Assembly: GCA_025363115.1 (NCBI GenBank)
Contig: JANYEN010000055.1
Span: forward strand, 1 to 50,269
Length of the DNA stretch: 50,269 nt
Source of the DNA: Alphaproteobacteria bacterium
GTDB lineage: Bacteria; Pseudomonadota; Alphaproteobacteria; Rickettsiales; Deianiraeaceae
Reading direction: 5' to 3'
Shown: positions 26,756 to 35,134 of the stretch, piece by piece
Position numbering within the stretch: position 1 is the first letter of the stretch
How the letters are laid out: each line of letters starts with the position of its first letter
Translations under genes and position numbers: made by a program
The notes under the pieces: model-generated
Seen by the model: only the letters and a program-made list of their open reading frames with translations
The model's database searches: none
What the model was told of the DNA's origin: nothing

Positions 26756-27859
26756 ATGCTGGGTTTTGATTTGCAAAAAAATAAGTTTAACCCTTACTAT
26801 ATATACATTCCCGATAATTCTGTTTATACAATAAAATCGGCTGGCGCTCGGTTAATGTACAATTTATGCCATATGCTTAACATTAAAGGATATAAAGCCT
26901 ATATTTTATACGATCATCGTACATCTAGTGAATATATTGAAATTGACAGCCAGATAAATCTGAATAATATTCAAGTGCCAGTTGCCGACTTAAATAGTTT
27001 AAAAGCTTATATTAAAGATAATAAAAAACCGATAGTTATCAGACCAATATGGGCACCAATGCAAACTTTGCCTCAAATTCCAGTTGGCGTTTATTATATG
27101 GCTCATTATCAAAATGCTTTTGGATATAACAAAGAAAAAGATCCAAATTATTTATATTATGCCTATACTAAAAAAATTGCAGAAATTGAAAACATTAATA
27201 CCGAAAATGTAATGTTTGCTCCAATGGCAGACACCAATTTTTTTACCTTGCCTCAAAATAATCAAAAAAGAAATGGCAAAGTTGTATATGGGGCTAAATA
27301 CAAAACTCTTGGTGGCAAATTTTTGGTAGGGGTTCATGATGGAGCTATTGAAATTACTCGAGGCAGTAAATTTGATCAAACTAAAGAAGAAATTAAAGCT
27401 TTGCTTCAACAATCAGAGGCTTTATATGTTTACGAGGATACTGCTTTGATCAATGAAGCACATCTTTGCGGATGCCCTGTGATATTTATTAAAAATGAAA
27501 TATTTTCGGATTATTCTTTAGCATATCATGAAATGGGAGATTATGGAATTAGTTATGATTTAGCACCAGAATCTATTGAAAAAGCTAAAAATAGCGTTGG
27601 CAAGGCAAGAGAAATATATTTAGAAACTTGTAATAATTTTTGGAATCAGTTAGATGTTTTTATTGATAAAACTCAAGACTTTGCTAATAATAAAAATATA
27701 TTGCCAAATGACTATGACCAATTATTATCTTATTTGCAAAAAACTAAAATAGCCGATAAATTGCTGGGAAAAGTTATAAGATTGGTTAAAAACTATGCCC
27801 CCCAATGGTTTATAATTTTTGCTAAAAAAATTTTAAGGTTTTGCACTAAAAAACCCTAG
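26756..27859 (+). CDS. Putative glycosyltransferase (GT-B like)
   Basis: This 367-residue protein has no signal peptide. The N-terminal half contains a Rossmann-like pattern (SAGARLMYNLCHMLNIKGYKAYILYDHR), as in GT-B glycosyltransferases. The C-terminal half has YVYEDTALINEAHLCGCPVI, which matches the acidic E-x7-E-like donor-binding motif and the glycine/proline turn of the fold. The last 30 residues are basic and hydrophobic (WFIIFAKKILRF), possibly a membrane-associating helix. It is on the plus strand, facing the methyltransferase across 75 nt and converging with the carboligase gene. Its role would be transfer of a cluster-made sugar to a lipid-linked glycan. Donor and acceptor are unknown. 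Confidence 0.7.
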   Translation: MLGFDLQKNKFNPYYIYIPDNSVYTIKSAGARLMYNLCHMLNIKGYKAYILYDHRTSSEYIEIDSQINLNNIQVPVADLNSLKAYIKDNKKPIVIRPIWAPMQTLPQIPVGVYYMAHYQNAFGYNKEKDPNYLYYAYTKKIAEIENINTENVMFAPMADTNFFTLPQNNQKRNGKVVYGAKYKTLGGKFLVGVHDGAIEITRGSKFDQTKEEIKALLQQSEALYVYEDTALINEAHLCGCPVIFIKNEIFSDYSLAYHEMGDYGISYDLAPESIEKAKNSVGKAREIYLETCNNFWNQLDVFIDKTQDFANNKNILPNDYDQLLSYLQKTKIADKLLGKVIRLVKNYAPQWFIIFAKKILRFCTKKP

Positions 27860-27863
27860 GCTA

Positions 27864-29633
27864 TTATTTTAGATATTTAAAAACTTCTTTTTCAATATCT
27901 AAAGATAACTCTGGGGTCATTTTATGTATAGGGTTTGAAGACATGCTACCATTAGGCAATATTTGACTAGTTATTTTAGGAAAATAAGTTTGTTCAGGAT
28001 CGATAGAAAGAATAAAAGCCACAGCACCGACCTTATTAAATAAATTTAAAAATTCACTATCATTTTCAAAGCCTTTATTAATTGCGATACAGGGTATATC
28101 AAACGCTTCAAATAATTTATGCCAGTTAGGCAATCCCAAACCAGTTTGCTTGTCGCACCCTACATATTTGCCATTAAAATAATTTCTTTGAGTCATTCTT
28201 ATAGAGGCATATCCGCCGTCATTAAAAATAAACATTTTGATATTCAAATTATTGGCTTTTACCGTGCCAATTTCTTGCATATTTTGAGCAAATCCACCGT
28301 CTCCTTCAAAGTGCAAAGTTCTGGCATTTGGTCTTGCAATTGCAGAGCCAATTGCTCCTGCCAGACCATATCCCATTGATGCTAACCCTTTATTGCTAAT
28401 TGTAATTTGATCTTTTTTTAATAACATACTTTGCTGAAATGCCGTATAAGCCCCTCCGCTACTACAGGGAATAATATTATCGCCTTCGTTAGTAAAATTT
28501 GCTATTTTTTCATAAAATTCGTATGGGGATAAATAGTCTGAAGATGTTTGATTATTATAATGCTCATTAAGCGGTAATTTATTTTTAACTATTTCGCAAA
28601 AATTAATCCAAGACTGATGATTACCTAAATCTTGGGCTAAAAAATCCAAAATAAAGCTATTTGCATCGGCTTGTACTGCATAATCTACTCCAGGATTTTT
28701 TTTATTTAATTCGGCATTATCCCATTCAACCTGAACCAATTTACCATTTGGCAAAAATTCTTGATAATTAAAACCCGTTTGTTGCATTCCCATACGGGTG
28801 CCGATTGCAACTAAAAAATCAGATTGTTGTTGCAAAATATTAGAATATCGCATACCCCAGGTGTTTGGTCTACCAAAATATAATCTATGATCACCTCTTA
28901 ATAAATCAGCTCCGTTCCAAGTTGTAAAAACAGCAAAATTATGTTTTTGAAGCAATTCTTCTATCTGTGGTCGTATTTTTTTAGATATACCCCCTCCCAA
29001 TAAAATAGCTGGTCTTTGGCTATTTTTAAACATTTGAGAAATTTCTGTAATTTTATCTTGCGAAGCTTTTTTGGGCACGGCAATTTCCATTTTAATTGTA
29101 TCATTAAAATCGTTTTCTTCTACATTTGCCCCTTGAACATCCAAGGGAACTTCTATAAATACTGGTCCTTTACGTGGCTCGGAACTTTTTTTAGTAATGT
29201 TATATATTTCAGAAGCTTTGTAAGGTTTTTCAAGCCTTATTGCCTGCTTTGTAATTGGTTTTGCTATAGAAACTCCATCAACTTCTTGAATGCCGCATTG
29301 CCTTATGCCACCCAATGCTTGATCTGCCGTTTTAACTTGCCCACCAATAATCAAAACTTCTCGTGATTCCAAAAAAGCTCCTGCAATTGCCGTAATGGTA
29401 TTAGTAAAACCAGGACCTGTTGTGACCAAAGCAAATGCTTTTTTGCCCTCTTGCTCAGTTGCATTAAAATATTCCGCCCCAATAACAGCCGATACCTCCT
29501 GCACTACAGGCATTAAAGTAAAATATTTATCGGCACTGTTAATTAAGTGCATAATTCCTCCACCTTGCAAAGTAAAACAATGTGTATAACCAGCTTGTTT
29601 TAAATATTGACATAATAAATCGCTATATTTCAT
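27864..29633 (-). CDS. Thiamine-diphosphate carboligase, acetolactate-synthase-like (YerE-like candidate)
   Basis: This 589-residue ThDP enzyme has the three-domain acetohydroxyacid-synthase fold. The conserved catalytic Glu lies in VVQEVSAVIGAEYF. The central domain is present, and the ThDP/Mg motif begins FEGDGGFAQNMQEIG and closes with FIFNDGGY. It is not in an ilv operon and has no regulatory subunit next to it; it is the last gene of a four-gene sugar operon. The known precedent is YerE of yersiniose synthesis, a ThDP enzyme that transfers a two-carbon unit from pyruvate to the C4 ketone of a CDP-3,6-dideoxyhexose. That substrate type is exactly what RfbF, RfbG and RfbH here would provide. 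The start overlaps the cyclase gene by 11 nt. Assignment to a YerE-like reaction is inference; another C-C ligation is possible. Confidence 0.82.
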   Translation of the reverse strand: MKYSDLLCQYLKQAGYTHCFTLQGGGIMHLINSADKYFTLMPVVQEVSAVIGAEYFNATEQEGKKAFALVTTGPGFTNTITAIAGAFLESREVLIIGGQVKTADQALGGIRQCGIQEVDGVSIAKPITKQAIRLEKPYKASEIYNITKKSSEPRKGPVFIEVPLDVQGANVEENDFNDTIKMEIAVPKKASQDKITEISQMFKNSQRPAILLGGGISKKIRPQIEELLQKHNFAVFTTWNGADLLRGDHRLYFGRPNTWGMRYSNILQQQSDFLVAIGTRMGMQQTGFNYQEFLPNGKLVQVEWDNAELNKKNPGVDYAVQADANSFILDFLAQDLGNHQSWINFCEIVKNKLPLNEHYNNQTSSDYLSPYEFYEKIANFTNEGDNIIPCSSGGAYTAFQQSMLLKKDQITISNKGLASMGYGLAGAIGSAIARPNARTLHFEGDGGFAQNMQEIGTVKANNLNIKMFIFNDGGYASIRMTQRNYFNGKYVGCDKQTGLGLPNWHKLFEAFDIPCIAINKGFENDSEFLNLFNKVGAVAFILSIDPEQTYFPKITSQILPNGSMSSNPIHKMTPELSLDIEKEVFKYLK

Positions 29634-30720
29634 AGTCTATTAAAAATTGTATTGTTTTTAAAAAAGTATTGGTTATTTTCTGATCATAATTTTTAGAAAT
29701 GTAAGTTCTTTTTAAAAAACCATTTTCATCAAATAATATACAGTAATAATTTTCAGAAGAATGTTTTTTGTCTGATTTAAATACTGTAATTAATTTTTTG
29801 CAGTTGATATTTTTTAGGTTTTGTTTTAAATTTTCGATTTGAGAAAGCATAAATAAAACCGTTTGTTTTAATGTATCCATTCTTTTTAGTATAAGTTTTT
29901 GATTTAAAATTTCTTCCATTGCGAACATCGCACAAATCATTCCTATACCAACTGCGATTCCGTGAGAAATTTCATAATTAGAAACAGATTCGACTGCATG
30001 ACCAAAGGTATGACCAAAATTTAACAAAAGCCTTTCATGTTTATCAAATTCATCTATTTCAATGATACTTTTTTTTGCTAAAAGTGAAGTATATATTATA
30101 TTAATAATATTGGTATCATTTTCATTTTTACAGCACTCAACAGACATTTGGCATATCTCATAAATATTATCATTTCCTGATGCAAAAATTATTTTAATGG
30201 CTTCTAATAAACCTCCTATTTTTTGCTCTTTTGAAAGAGTATTTATAAAATTTTTATTTATAAATACAGTTTGAGGGGGGTGAAAGGTTCCCACTAAATT
30301 TTTTATTTCTCCTACATTAATAGAAGATTTGCCACCTATGCAAGAATCTGCCATTCCAAGTAAAGTTGTAGGGTAATATACCCATGACAAACCTCTCATA
30401 TAAATTGATGCAATAAAACATACAATGTCTTGTATTATACCTCCCCCAATTGCAATTATGGTATAATCACGATTCACTCCTATTTTTTTAAGATGCATAA
30501 TTATTTCAGGAATTTGTAATAAATTTTTATTATTTTCAGTTGCTTCAATTTCGATTAAAGGTAAATTATCCTTGTTAATATAGGGAATAATTTTTTTGTC
30601 ACATACAAGACAAACTTTTTTATATTCTATATTTGAAAAATCTAGGTTGTTATTAAAAATAACATCATATTGCCCTTCTGATGATTGGACCTTAAAGGAT
30701 TTTGGTATAAGAAAATCCAT
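29623..30720 (-). CDS. Sugar-phosphate cyclase, 3-dehydroquinate-synthase-like
   Basis: This is a member of the dehydroquinate synthase superfamily (365 residues), which converts sugar phosphates to carbocycles with NAD and a metal ion. Visible motifs are the NAD-binding GGGIIQD, PTTLLGMADSCIGGKSSIN, EAIKIIFA (metal-ligand Glu and nearby Lys) and NFGHTFGHAVE with the metal His. HGIAVGIGM follows, where AroB usually has HGEAVAIGM. It differs from housekeeping AroB in these signatures and sits in a sugar operon without other aro genes. It could therefore be an AroB used for shikimate, or a paralog making a cyclitol-type or carbocyclic sugar. It overlaps the SDR gene by 29 nt and the carboligase gene by 11 nt, so the three are translated together. 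Confidence 0.82.
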   Translation of the reverse strand: MDFLIPKSFKVQSSEGQYDVIFNNNLDFSNIEYKKVCLVCDKKIIPYINKDNLPLIEIEATENNKNLLQIPEIIMHLKKIGVNRDYTIIAIGGGIIQDIVCFIASIYMRGLSWVYYPTTLLGMADSCIGGKSSINVGEIKNLVGTFHPPQTVFINKNFINTLSKEQKIGGLLEAIKIIFASGNDNIYEICQMSVECCKNENDTNIINIIYTSLLAKKSIIEIDEFDKHERLLLNFGHTFGHAVESVSNYEISHGIAVGIGMICAMFAMEEILNQKLILKRMDTLKQTVLFMLSQIENLKQNLKNINCKKLITVFKSDKKHSSENYYCILFDENGFLKRTYISKNYDQKITNTFLKTIQFLIDYEI

Positions 30721-31390
30721 AATCTATATTAATCATTTGCCCAGTAACAGATAGAGGAACGTTACATAAATCAAGAACAATTTTTGCAACATCTTCTAAA
30801 GATACTAATTTATTAGCCAAAGTAGAACCTCTGGCTACGCTAATTTGCTTTTCAGATAAATTATTTTTTGTCATCTCGGTATCCAAAACTCCTGGTAATA
30901 TAGCGTTAATGGTATGACCCTGTTTTGCTATGTCAACAGCAATTTGCCTAATTGTACCCGCTAATGCTGATTTTGTAATAGTATAAGAAAGCTTGTTTTG
31001 TCTTGTTATATTTTGCCATATTGAGCTAATTACTACTATTCTTGTATTATTGCCAATAGCGTCAAAAGATAATAATTTATTTATTGTAAAAGGTATATAT
31101 AAACAATTAACCTTAAACATTTCAAGCGTTTTTTTAGGATCAAAATTATAAACAGAATCGTTAAAATTTATGCCCTGAGAAAAAACAATTTTATTAAATT
31201 TGCCAATTTTAGATATATTATTTATAGTTTTTTCTTTATCTGGATTATACACAATATAGTTATTTATTCCGATATTTGTATTTATAGGGTTTCTGCCAAC
31301 TCCAGTAACTAATATATTATCATCATTTGCTTTCTTTAATATTGCTAAGCCTATTGAAGAATTAACACCAAAAAGCAAAAGATTGTTCAT
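30692..31390 (-). CDS. Short-chain dehydrogenase in sugar operon
   Basis: This is a classical SDR of 232 residues. The cofactor motif is degenerate (LLFGVNSSIGLAIL), while the active site is complete: Ser in VVISSIWQ and YTITK. The C terminus VTGQMINIDYGFSY is typical of the family. It probably oxidises or reduces a hydroxyl or ketone on the sugar made by the operon, whose other members are an aldolase upstream (5-nt gap), a cyclase and a ThDP carboligase downstream (overlapping). It lacks the NNAG motif, having FSQGIN at that place. The substrate is unknown. Confidence 0.83.
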   Translation of the reverse strand: MNNLLLFGVNSSIGLAILKKANDDNILVTGVGRNPINTNIGINNYIVYNPDKEKTINNISKIGKFNKIVFSQGINFNDSVYNFDPKKTLEMFKVNCLYIPFTINKLLSFDAIGNNTRIVVISSIWQNITRQNKLSYTITKSALAGTIRQIAVDIAKQGHTINAILPGVLDTEMTKNNLSEKQISVARGSTLANKLVSLEDVAKIVLDLCNVPLSVTGQMINIDYGFSYTKIL

Positions 31391-31395
31391 GATAT

Positions 31396-32193
31396 CTAAG
31401 AACTTATCTGTGACATTCTTTTGGATAGCATTTCAATTCGGTTTTTATCTTCGTTTGCTATTTCTGCGTAATAATTTTGCTTATTCTGCAATTGTAAAAG
31501 TTCAAATTTTACTGCAGTTTTAATACCTTCAAAGCTATTTTTATTATTACAAAACGAAGCATCAAAAATTACTTTTCGAGTTTCAAACCTTGTTAAATGA
31601 TGAGAATAAATTTTTTGAATATTGGATAAAGATTTGTCGTTTACGCCTCCGCCAACCACAAAAACCATATTGTTTTGTTTGCAGATTTTTGCTGATTCAA
31701 TACAGTAGTTAGTAATTTGCTCTCCGTCAATTTCGGATCTGCCAAGCCCCAAAGAACCACTAAAGTCAACTCTGCCTAATACCGCGCCGTCTAAGCCATT
31801 TTCAGTTTTGGCAACTTTGATTATTTCGTGCAAATTATTATAAGTTGTTATTGTTTCCAGGTTAAACAAAAATTGCACCTGATTTCGCTCCTCTGGTTGC
31901 CATACTTTATTTTTAGCGGCAATATATTTAGATAAAGCGTATGGGGTTTCTATCATTGGAGCAATAATATATTCTGCTCCGATATTTTTAGCCATATACA
32001 TGTCGGTGATTGCTTCTCCGCCTCCAATTTTGATGCCAATTTTTAAATTAGCACGGTAACAAAGTTCAGTAATTCTTAGCAATTCATCTTGCCTAACTCC
32101 CTCGGATTCAAATTCCGATTTAATACCTAAAAAATTATATTCTTGATAACCTTTTTTAAGCAAATCAAGCATTTTTTGTTCTACAAGATTCAC
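31396..32193 (-). CDS. HpcH/HpaI-type aldolase
   Basis: This 265-residue protein fits the HpcH/HpaI aldolase and citrate-lyase beta family (class II, pyruvate- or acetyl-type aldolases on a TIM barrel). The metal-ligand Glu is in APMIETPYALSKY, and the second acidic ligand is in LGRVDFSGSLGLGR, matching the family GxxDLxxSLG pattern. KIGIKIGGGEAITD is an earlier barrel strand. It is the first gene of the aldolase-SDR-cyclase-carboligase operon, reading away from rfbG with which it shares a 124-nt divergent control region. An aldolase here suggests carbon-chain extension of a sugar. The acceptor cannot be predicted. Confidence 0.75.
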   Translation of the reverse strand: MNLVEQKMLDLLKKGYQEYNFLGIKSEFESEGVRQDELLRITELCYRANLKIGIKIGGGEAITDMYMAKNIGAEYIIAPMIETPYALSKYIAAKNKVWQPEERNQVQFLFNLETITTYNNLHEIIKVAKTENGLDGAVLGRVDFSGSLGLGRSEIDGEQITNYCIESAKICKQNNMVFVVGGGVNDKSLSNIQKIYSHHLTRFETRKVIFDASFCNNKNSFEGIKTAVKFELLQLQNKQNYYAEIANEDKNRIEMLSKRMSQISS

Positions 32194-32267
32194 GAGCTAA
32201 TAAAATTAATTTTCACAAATACAAATAAACTAATTTTTTTAAAAAGCAATTGTTTTTAAACCTTAAA

Positions 32268-32297
32268 TTGACTTTTAGATATTTAAATAAATTATTT
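32268..32297 (+). promoter_or_regulatory. Promoter candidate for rfbG
   Basis: TTGACT at 32268-32273 is followed after 18 nt by TTATTT (32292-32297), about 20 nt before the rfbG ATG. The same 124-nt gap must hold the divergent promoter of the four-gene operon. Confidence 0.4.
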
Positions 32298-32317
32298 TAA
32301 TTTTATATAGCTAAACT

Positions 32318-33376
32318 ATGCTTATGTATAACAATTTTTTTAAAAATAAAAAAATATTTTTAACAGGTCATGCAGGGTTTAAAGGGGCTTGGTTGGCTCT
32401 TATTTTATCCAAATTGGGTGCCGAGGTAACTGGGTTTTCAAAGCCACCCGAAGGATGGGATTCGATATACGATATATTAAATATTGGTAGTTTAATTAAA
32501 AAAAGCATATTTGGAAATTTGATGGATTCAGATTTATTAATCAAAAGTATTACCGAGGCAAATCCCGAAATAATATTTCACTTGGCTGCGCAGCCTTTTG
32601 TTTTAAAATCTTATGAATATCCTCTAGAAACTTGGCAAACCAATGTAATTGGCACTTTAAATGTATTTGAAGCTACTAAAAATTTAAATAATTTAAGGGC
32701 AATCTTAAATGTTACAACCGATAAATGTTATAAAAATAAAGAATGGCAATACTCTTATCGTGAAAATGATGAGCTTGGCGGGCATGATCCTTATTCTGCT
32801 AGTAAAGCTGCGGTTGAAATTTTATCTTCTTCTTATCGTGCAAGTTTTTTTAAAAAAAGAGGTGTTCAGTTGGCTACCGCCCGAGGTGGCAATGTAATTG
32901 GAGGGGGGGATTTTAACGAAAGCCGTCTTTTACCTTCGGTTTTTTATGCTTTAAAAATTGCTACAGATTTAATAATTAGAAATCCCCAAGCAATTAGACC
33001 CTGGCAACACGTAATTGATGTTTTAAATGGATATATAATAATTGCCAAAACAATTTATGAAAAAGATGGATATGACGAAGCTTATAATATTGCCCCTGAT
33101 AACGTTATAAATTTAAAAGTTAGCGATATAGTTGAAATTATAAAACAAAAAATACCACAATTAAATATAATTACACAGATTGATTCAACTTCTCTGCATG
33201 AAGCTTGTTTATTAAAATTAGATAATTCTTTTAGCAAGACACGTTTAGGTTGGCAACCTCTTATCACTAACTTTGAGGCAATTAATTTAACTATTGATTG
33301 GTATAAAAATTATTTATCAGGTCAAAATAGTTTATTTGAAATTACAAATCAACAAATAGAAAATTTGATTTTTTAA
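32318..33376 (+). CDS. rfbG: CDP-glucose 4,6-dehydratase
   Basis: RfbG/DdhB converts CDP-glucose to CDP-4-keto-6-deoxyglucose, the substrate of RfbH. This extended SDR has the subfamily Rossmann motif LTGHAGFKGAWLA, HLAAQPFVLKSYEYP, the TTDKCYKN loop with the active-site Thr, and DPYSASK with the catalytic YxxxK. ARGGNVIGGGDF and RPWQHVIDVLNGY are also typical of this enzyme. 352 residues is a normal length. Either the ATG at 32318 or the one at 32324 could be the start. It is on the plus strand, followed by ftsI after 30 nt, so cotranscription with ftsI is possible. Confidence 0.96.
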   Translation: MLMYNNFFKNKKIFLTGHAGFKGAWLALILSKLGAEVTGFSKPPEGWDSIYDILNIGSLIKKSIFGNLMDSDLLIKSITEANPEIIFHLAAQPFVLKSYEYPLETWQTNVIGTLNVFEATKNLNNLRAILNVTTDKCYKNKEWQYSYRENDELGGHDPYSASKAAVEILSSSYRASFFKKRGVQLATARGGNVIGGGDFNESRLLPSVFYALKIATDLIIRNPQAIRPWQHVIDVLNGYIIIAKTIYEKDGYDEAYNIAPDNVINLKVSDIVEIIKQKIPQLNIITQIDSTSLHEACLLKLDNSFSKTRLGWQPLITNFEAINLTIDWYKNYLSGQNSLFEITNQQIENLIF

Positions 33377-33406
33377 ATAATAAATAATTAATATTGGTAT
33401 AACAAA

Positions 33407-35074
33407 ATGCAATGGAAGAAACGGCTTAAAATAGTCACAAGCAAATTTGCCAATAAAATGACTCATAGGCATTTTAGAATACAATTTTTTATATATTGCG
33501 TTACTTTTGCTTTTTGTATATTGCAAATAAAGCTAATTATAATATTTTTTCTTCCCAGCGTTAGATATAATAAACATCAAGAAACCAATACAGCAGAGCA
33601 AGCTGGATCAGTTAAAAGATTGGACATAATCGATAGAAATGGGGTTTTATTGGCTAGAAATGTGACAGCATTTGATTTTTATGTTTATCCTCATAAAATG
33701 CTTGATATGGAACAGGATTTAAACAAAATTATAGATATTTTTCCTAGTTTAGAAGAAAGAAAACAGGGTTTATTTAATTCGTTTAATGCTAAAAAAATAG
33801 ATGGGAAAGCTGTATTAGTAAAACAAAATATTTTTAGTACCGAAAAGCAAAAAATACTAAATGCAGGTATTCTAGGAATAGAATTTCAGGAAACCGAACG
33901 AAGAATATACCCTCATAATAATGTAGCATCTCATATTTTGGGTTTTTTATCAATTGATCGTCAAGGGATGGCTGGAGTAGAACGTTATTTTAATAACTAT
34001 TTAAGCAATACAAGCAATCAAAACTCAATCCAACTTTCTATTGATATAAATATTCAAAATATTACAAGGCATGTATTAGAAAATGCAATTGCCAAAGTAA
34101 AAGCTCAGGCAGGTTCTGCTATAATTGTCAATGTAAAAACAGGAGAATTAATTGCCGCTGTTAGTTTGCCAGATTTTAATCCCAATAATTTAAAAGAGTA
34201 TAATAATAATGATTTATTTAATAGATTTAGTCTAGGGGTATATGAATTAGGTTCGGTATTTAAAATATTTTTAATCGCTCAGGCTATTGAAAATAGAATT
34301 TCAATAACAAAGCAATATAACACGAAAGATCCATTTGTGGTAGGAGATTTTGTAATTCATAATTTTGCAGCAGATAGAGTGCGAGATAAAATGAATATGA
34401 CCGAAATTTTACAGCATTCTTCAAATGTAGGATGTGCTAGAATTATTGAAGAAATGGGTAATTTTTATCAACAAAAAGAATTATTTCAAAGACTAGGTTT
34501 GCTTGATAAGCTTTCTATTGAATTATCTGAAATTGGCAGACCTATTTATAAAGATAAATGGAAATTAACACAAGCTATCACTCGTAGTTATGGGCATGGA
34601 ATAGCGGTAACACCTTTAAATTTTATTTATGCCGTAGCTTCTATTATTAATAATGGCAAATCTGTTACGCCTACTTTACTTAAAGTAAACGAAGAAAAAA
34701 ATGGGTCTCAATTGCCTGCTTATGTAATTAGTGAGCCAACTTCAAGAAAAGTAAGAGACATTTTGCGTACTATAGTTAACGAAGGCACTGGGCGACAAGG
34801 TGCTGCCGAAAAATATGATGTAGGTGGTAAAACTGGAACGGCAGTAAAAGTAGAAAACAAAACTTATGACAACAAAAGAAAAAATTTGGTATCTTTCGTG
34901 GCTGCAGTGCCCATCAAAGACCCTCAATATATATATTACATTGTTTTAGATGAACCAAGTGCTGAAAATATCAATGTTTTAAGAATTAGCGGAGGGAGAA
35001 TGGCGGCACCCGCTATGAATAAATTAATTTCAATAACAGGACCCATGCTAGATATGCCAATAGAAAAAAATTAA
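33407..35074 (+). CDS. ftsI: Penicillin-binding protein FtsI (PBP3), septal transpeptidase
   Basis: This is a class B penicillin-binding protein that cross-links septal peptidoglycan. It has an N-terminal membrane anchor (about residues 25-48), a dimerisation domain opening RLDIIDRNGVLLARN, and a transpeptidase domain. The three active-site motifs are present: SVFK (in YELGSVFKIF), SSN (in LQHSSNVG) and KTG (in VGGKTGTA). 555 residues fits FtsI. It is not in a dcw cluster; rfbG lies before it and virB6 genes after it. Its presence with mraY indicates that this organism makes at least some peptidoglycan. Confidence 0.92.
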   Translation: MQWKKRLKIVTSKFANKMTHRHFRIQFFIYCVTFAFCILQIKLIIIFFLPSVRYNKHQETNTAEQAGSVKRLDIIDRNGVLLARNVTAFDFYVYPHKMLDMEQDLNKIIDIFPSLEERKQGLFNSFNAKKIDGKAVLVKQNIFSTEKQKILNAGILGIEFQETERRIYPHNNVASHILGFLSIDRQGMAGVERYFNNYLSNTSNQNSIQLSIDINIQNITRHVLENAIAKVKAQAGSAIIVNVKTGELIAAVSLPDFNPNNLKEYNNNDLFNRFSLGVYELGSVFKIFLIAQAIENRISITKQYNTKDPFVVGDFVIHNFAADRVRDKMNMTEILQHSSNVGCARIIEEMGNFYQQKELFQRLGLLDKLSIELSEIGRPIYKDKWKLTQAITRSYGHGIAVTPLNFIYAVASIINNGKSVTPTLLKVNEEKNGSQLPAYVISEPTSRKVRDILRTIVNEGTGRQGAAEKYDVGGKTGTAVKVENKTYDNKRKNLVSFVAAVPIKDPQYIYYIVLDEPSAENINVLRISGGRMAAPAMNKLISITGPMLDMPIEKN

Positions 35075-35134
35075 AAAACTTCGTTGAATATTAAATTTAT
35101 TTGTAAGTTATGAGAATAAAAAGTTGTTTTTTAT

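Noticed and set aside
27840-27870. Rho-independent terminator between the convergent glycosyltransferase and carboligase genes
   Set aside because: There is only a short CCTAGG palindrome without a stable stem or T tract.
27864-29633. Housekeeping acetolactate synthase IlvB
   Set aside because: No ilvH or ilvC is adjacent, and the gene is embedded in and overlaps a sugar operon, so branched-chain amino acid synthesis is the less likely role, though not excluded.
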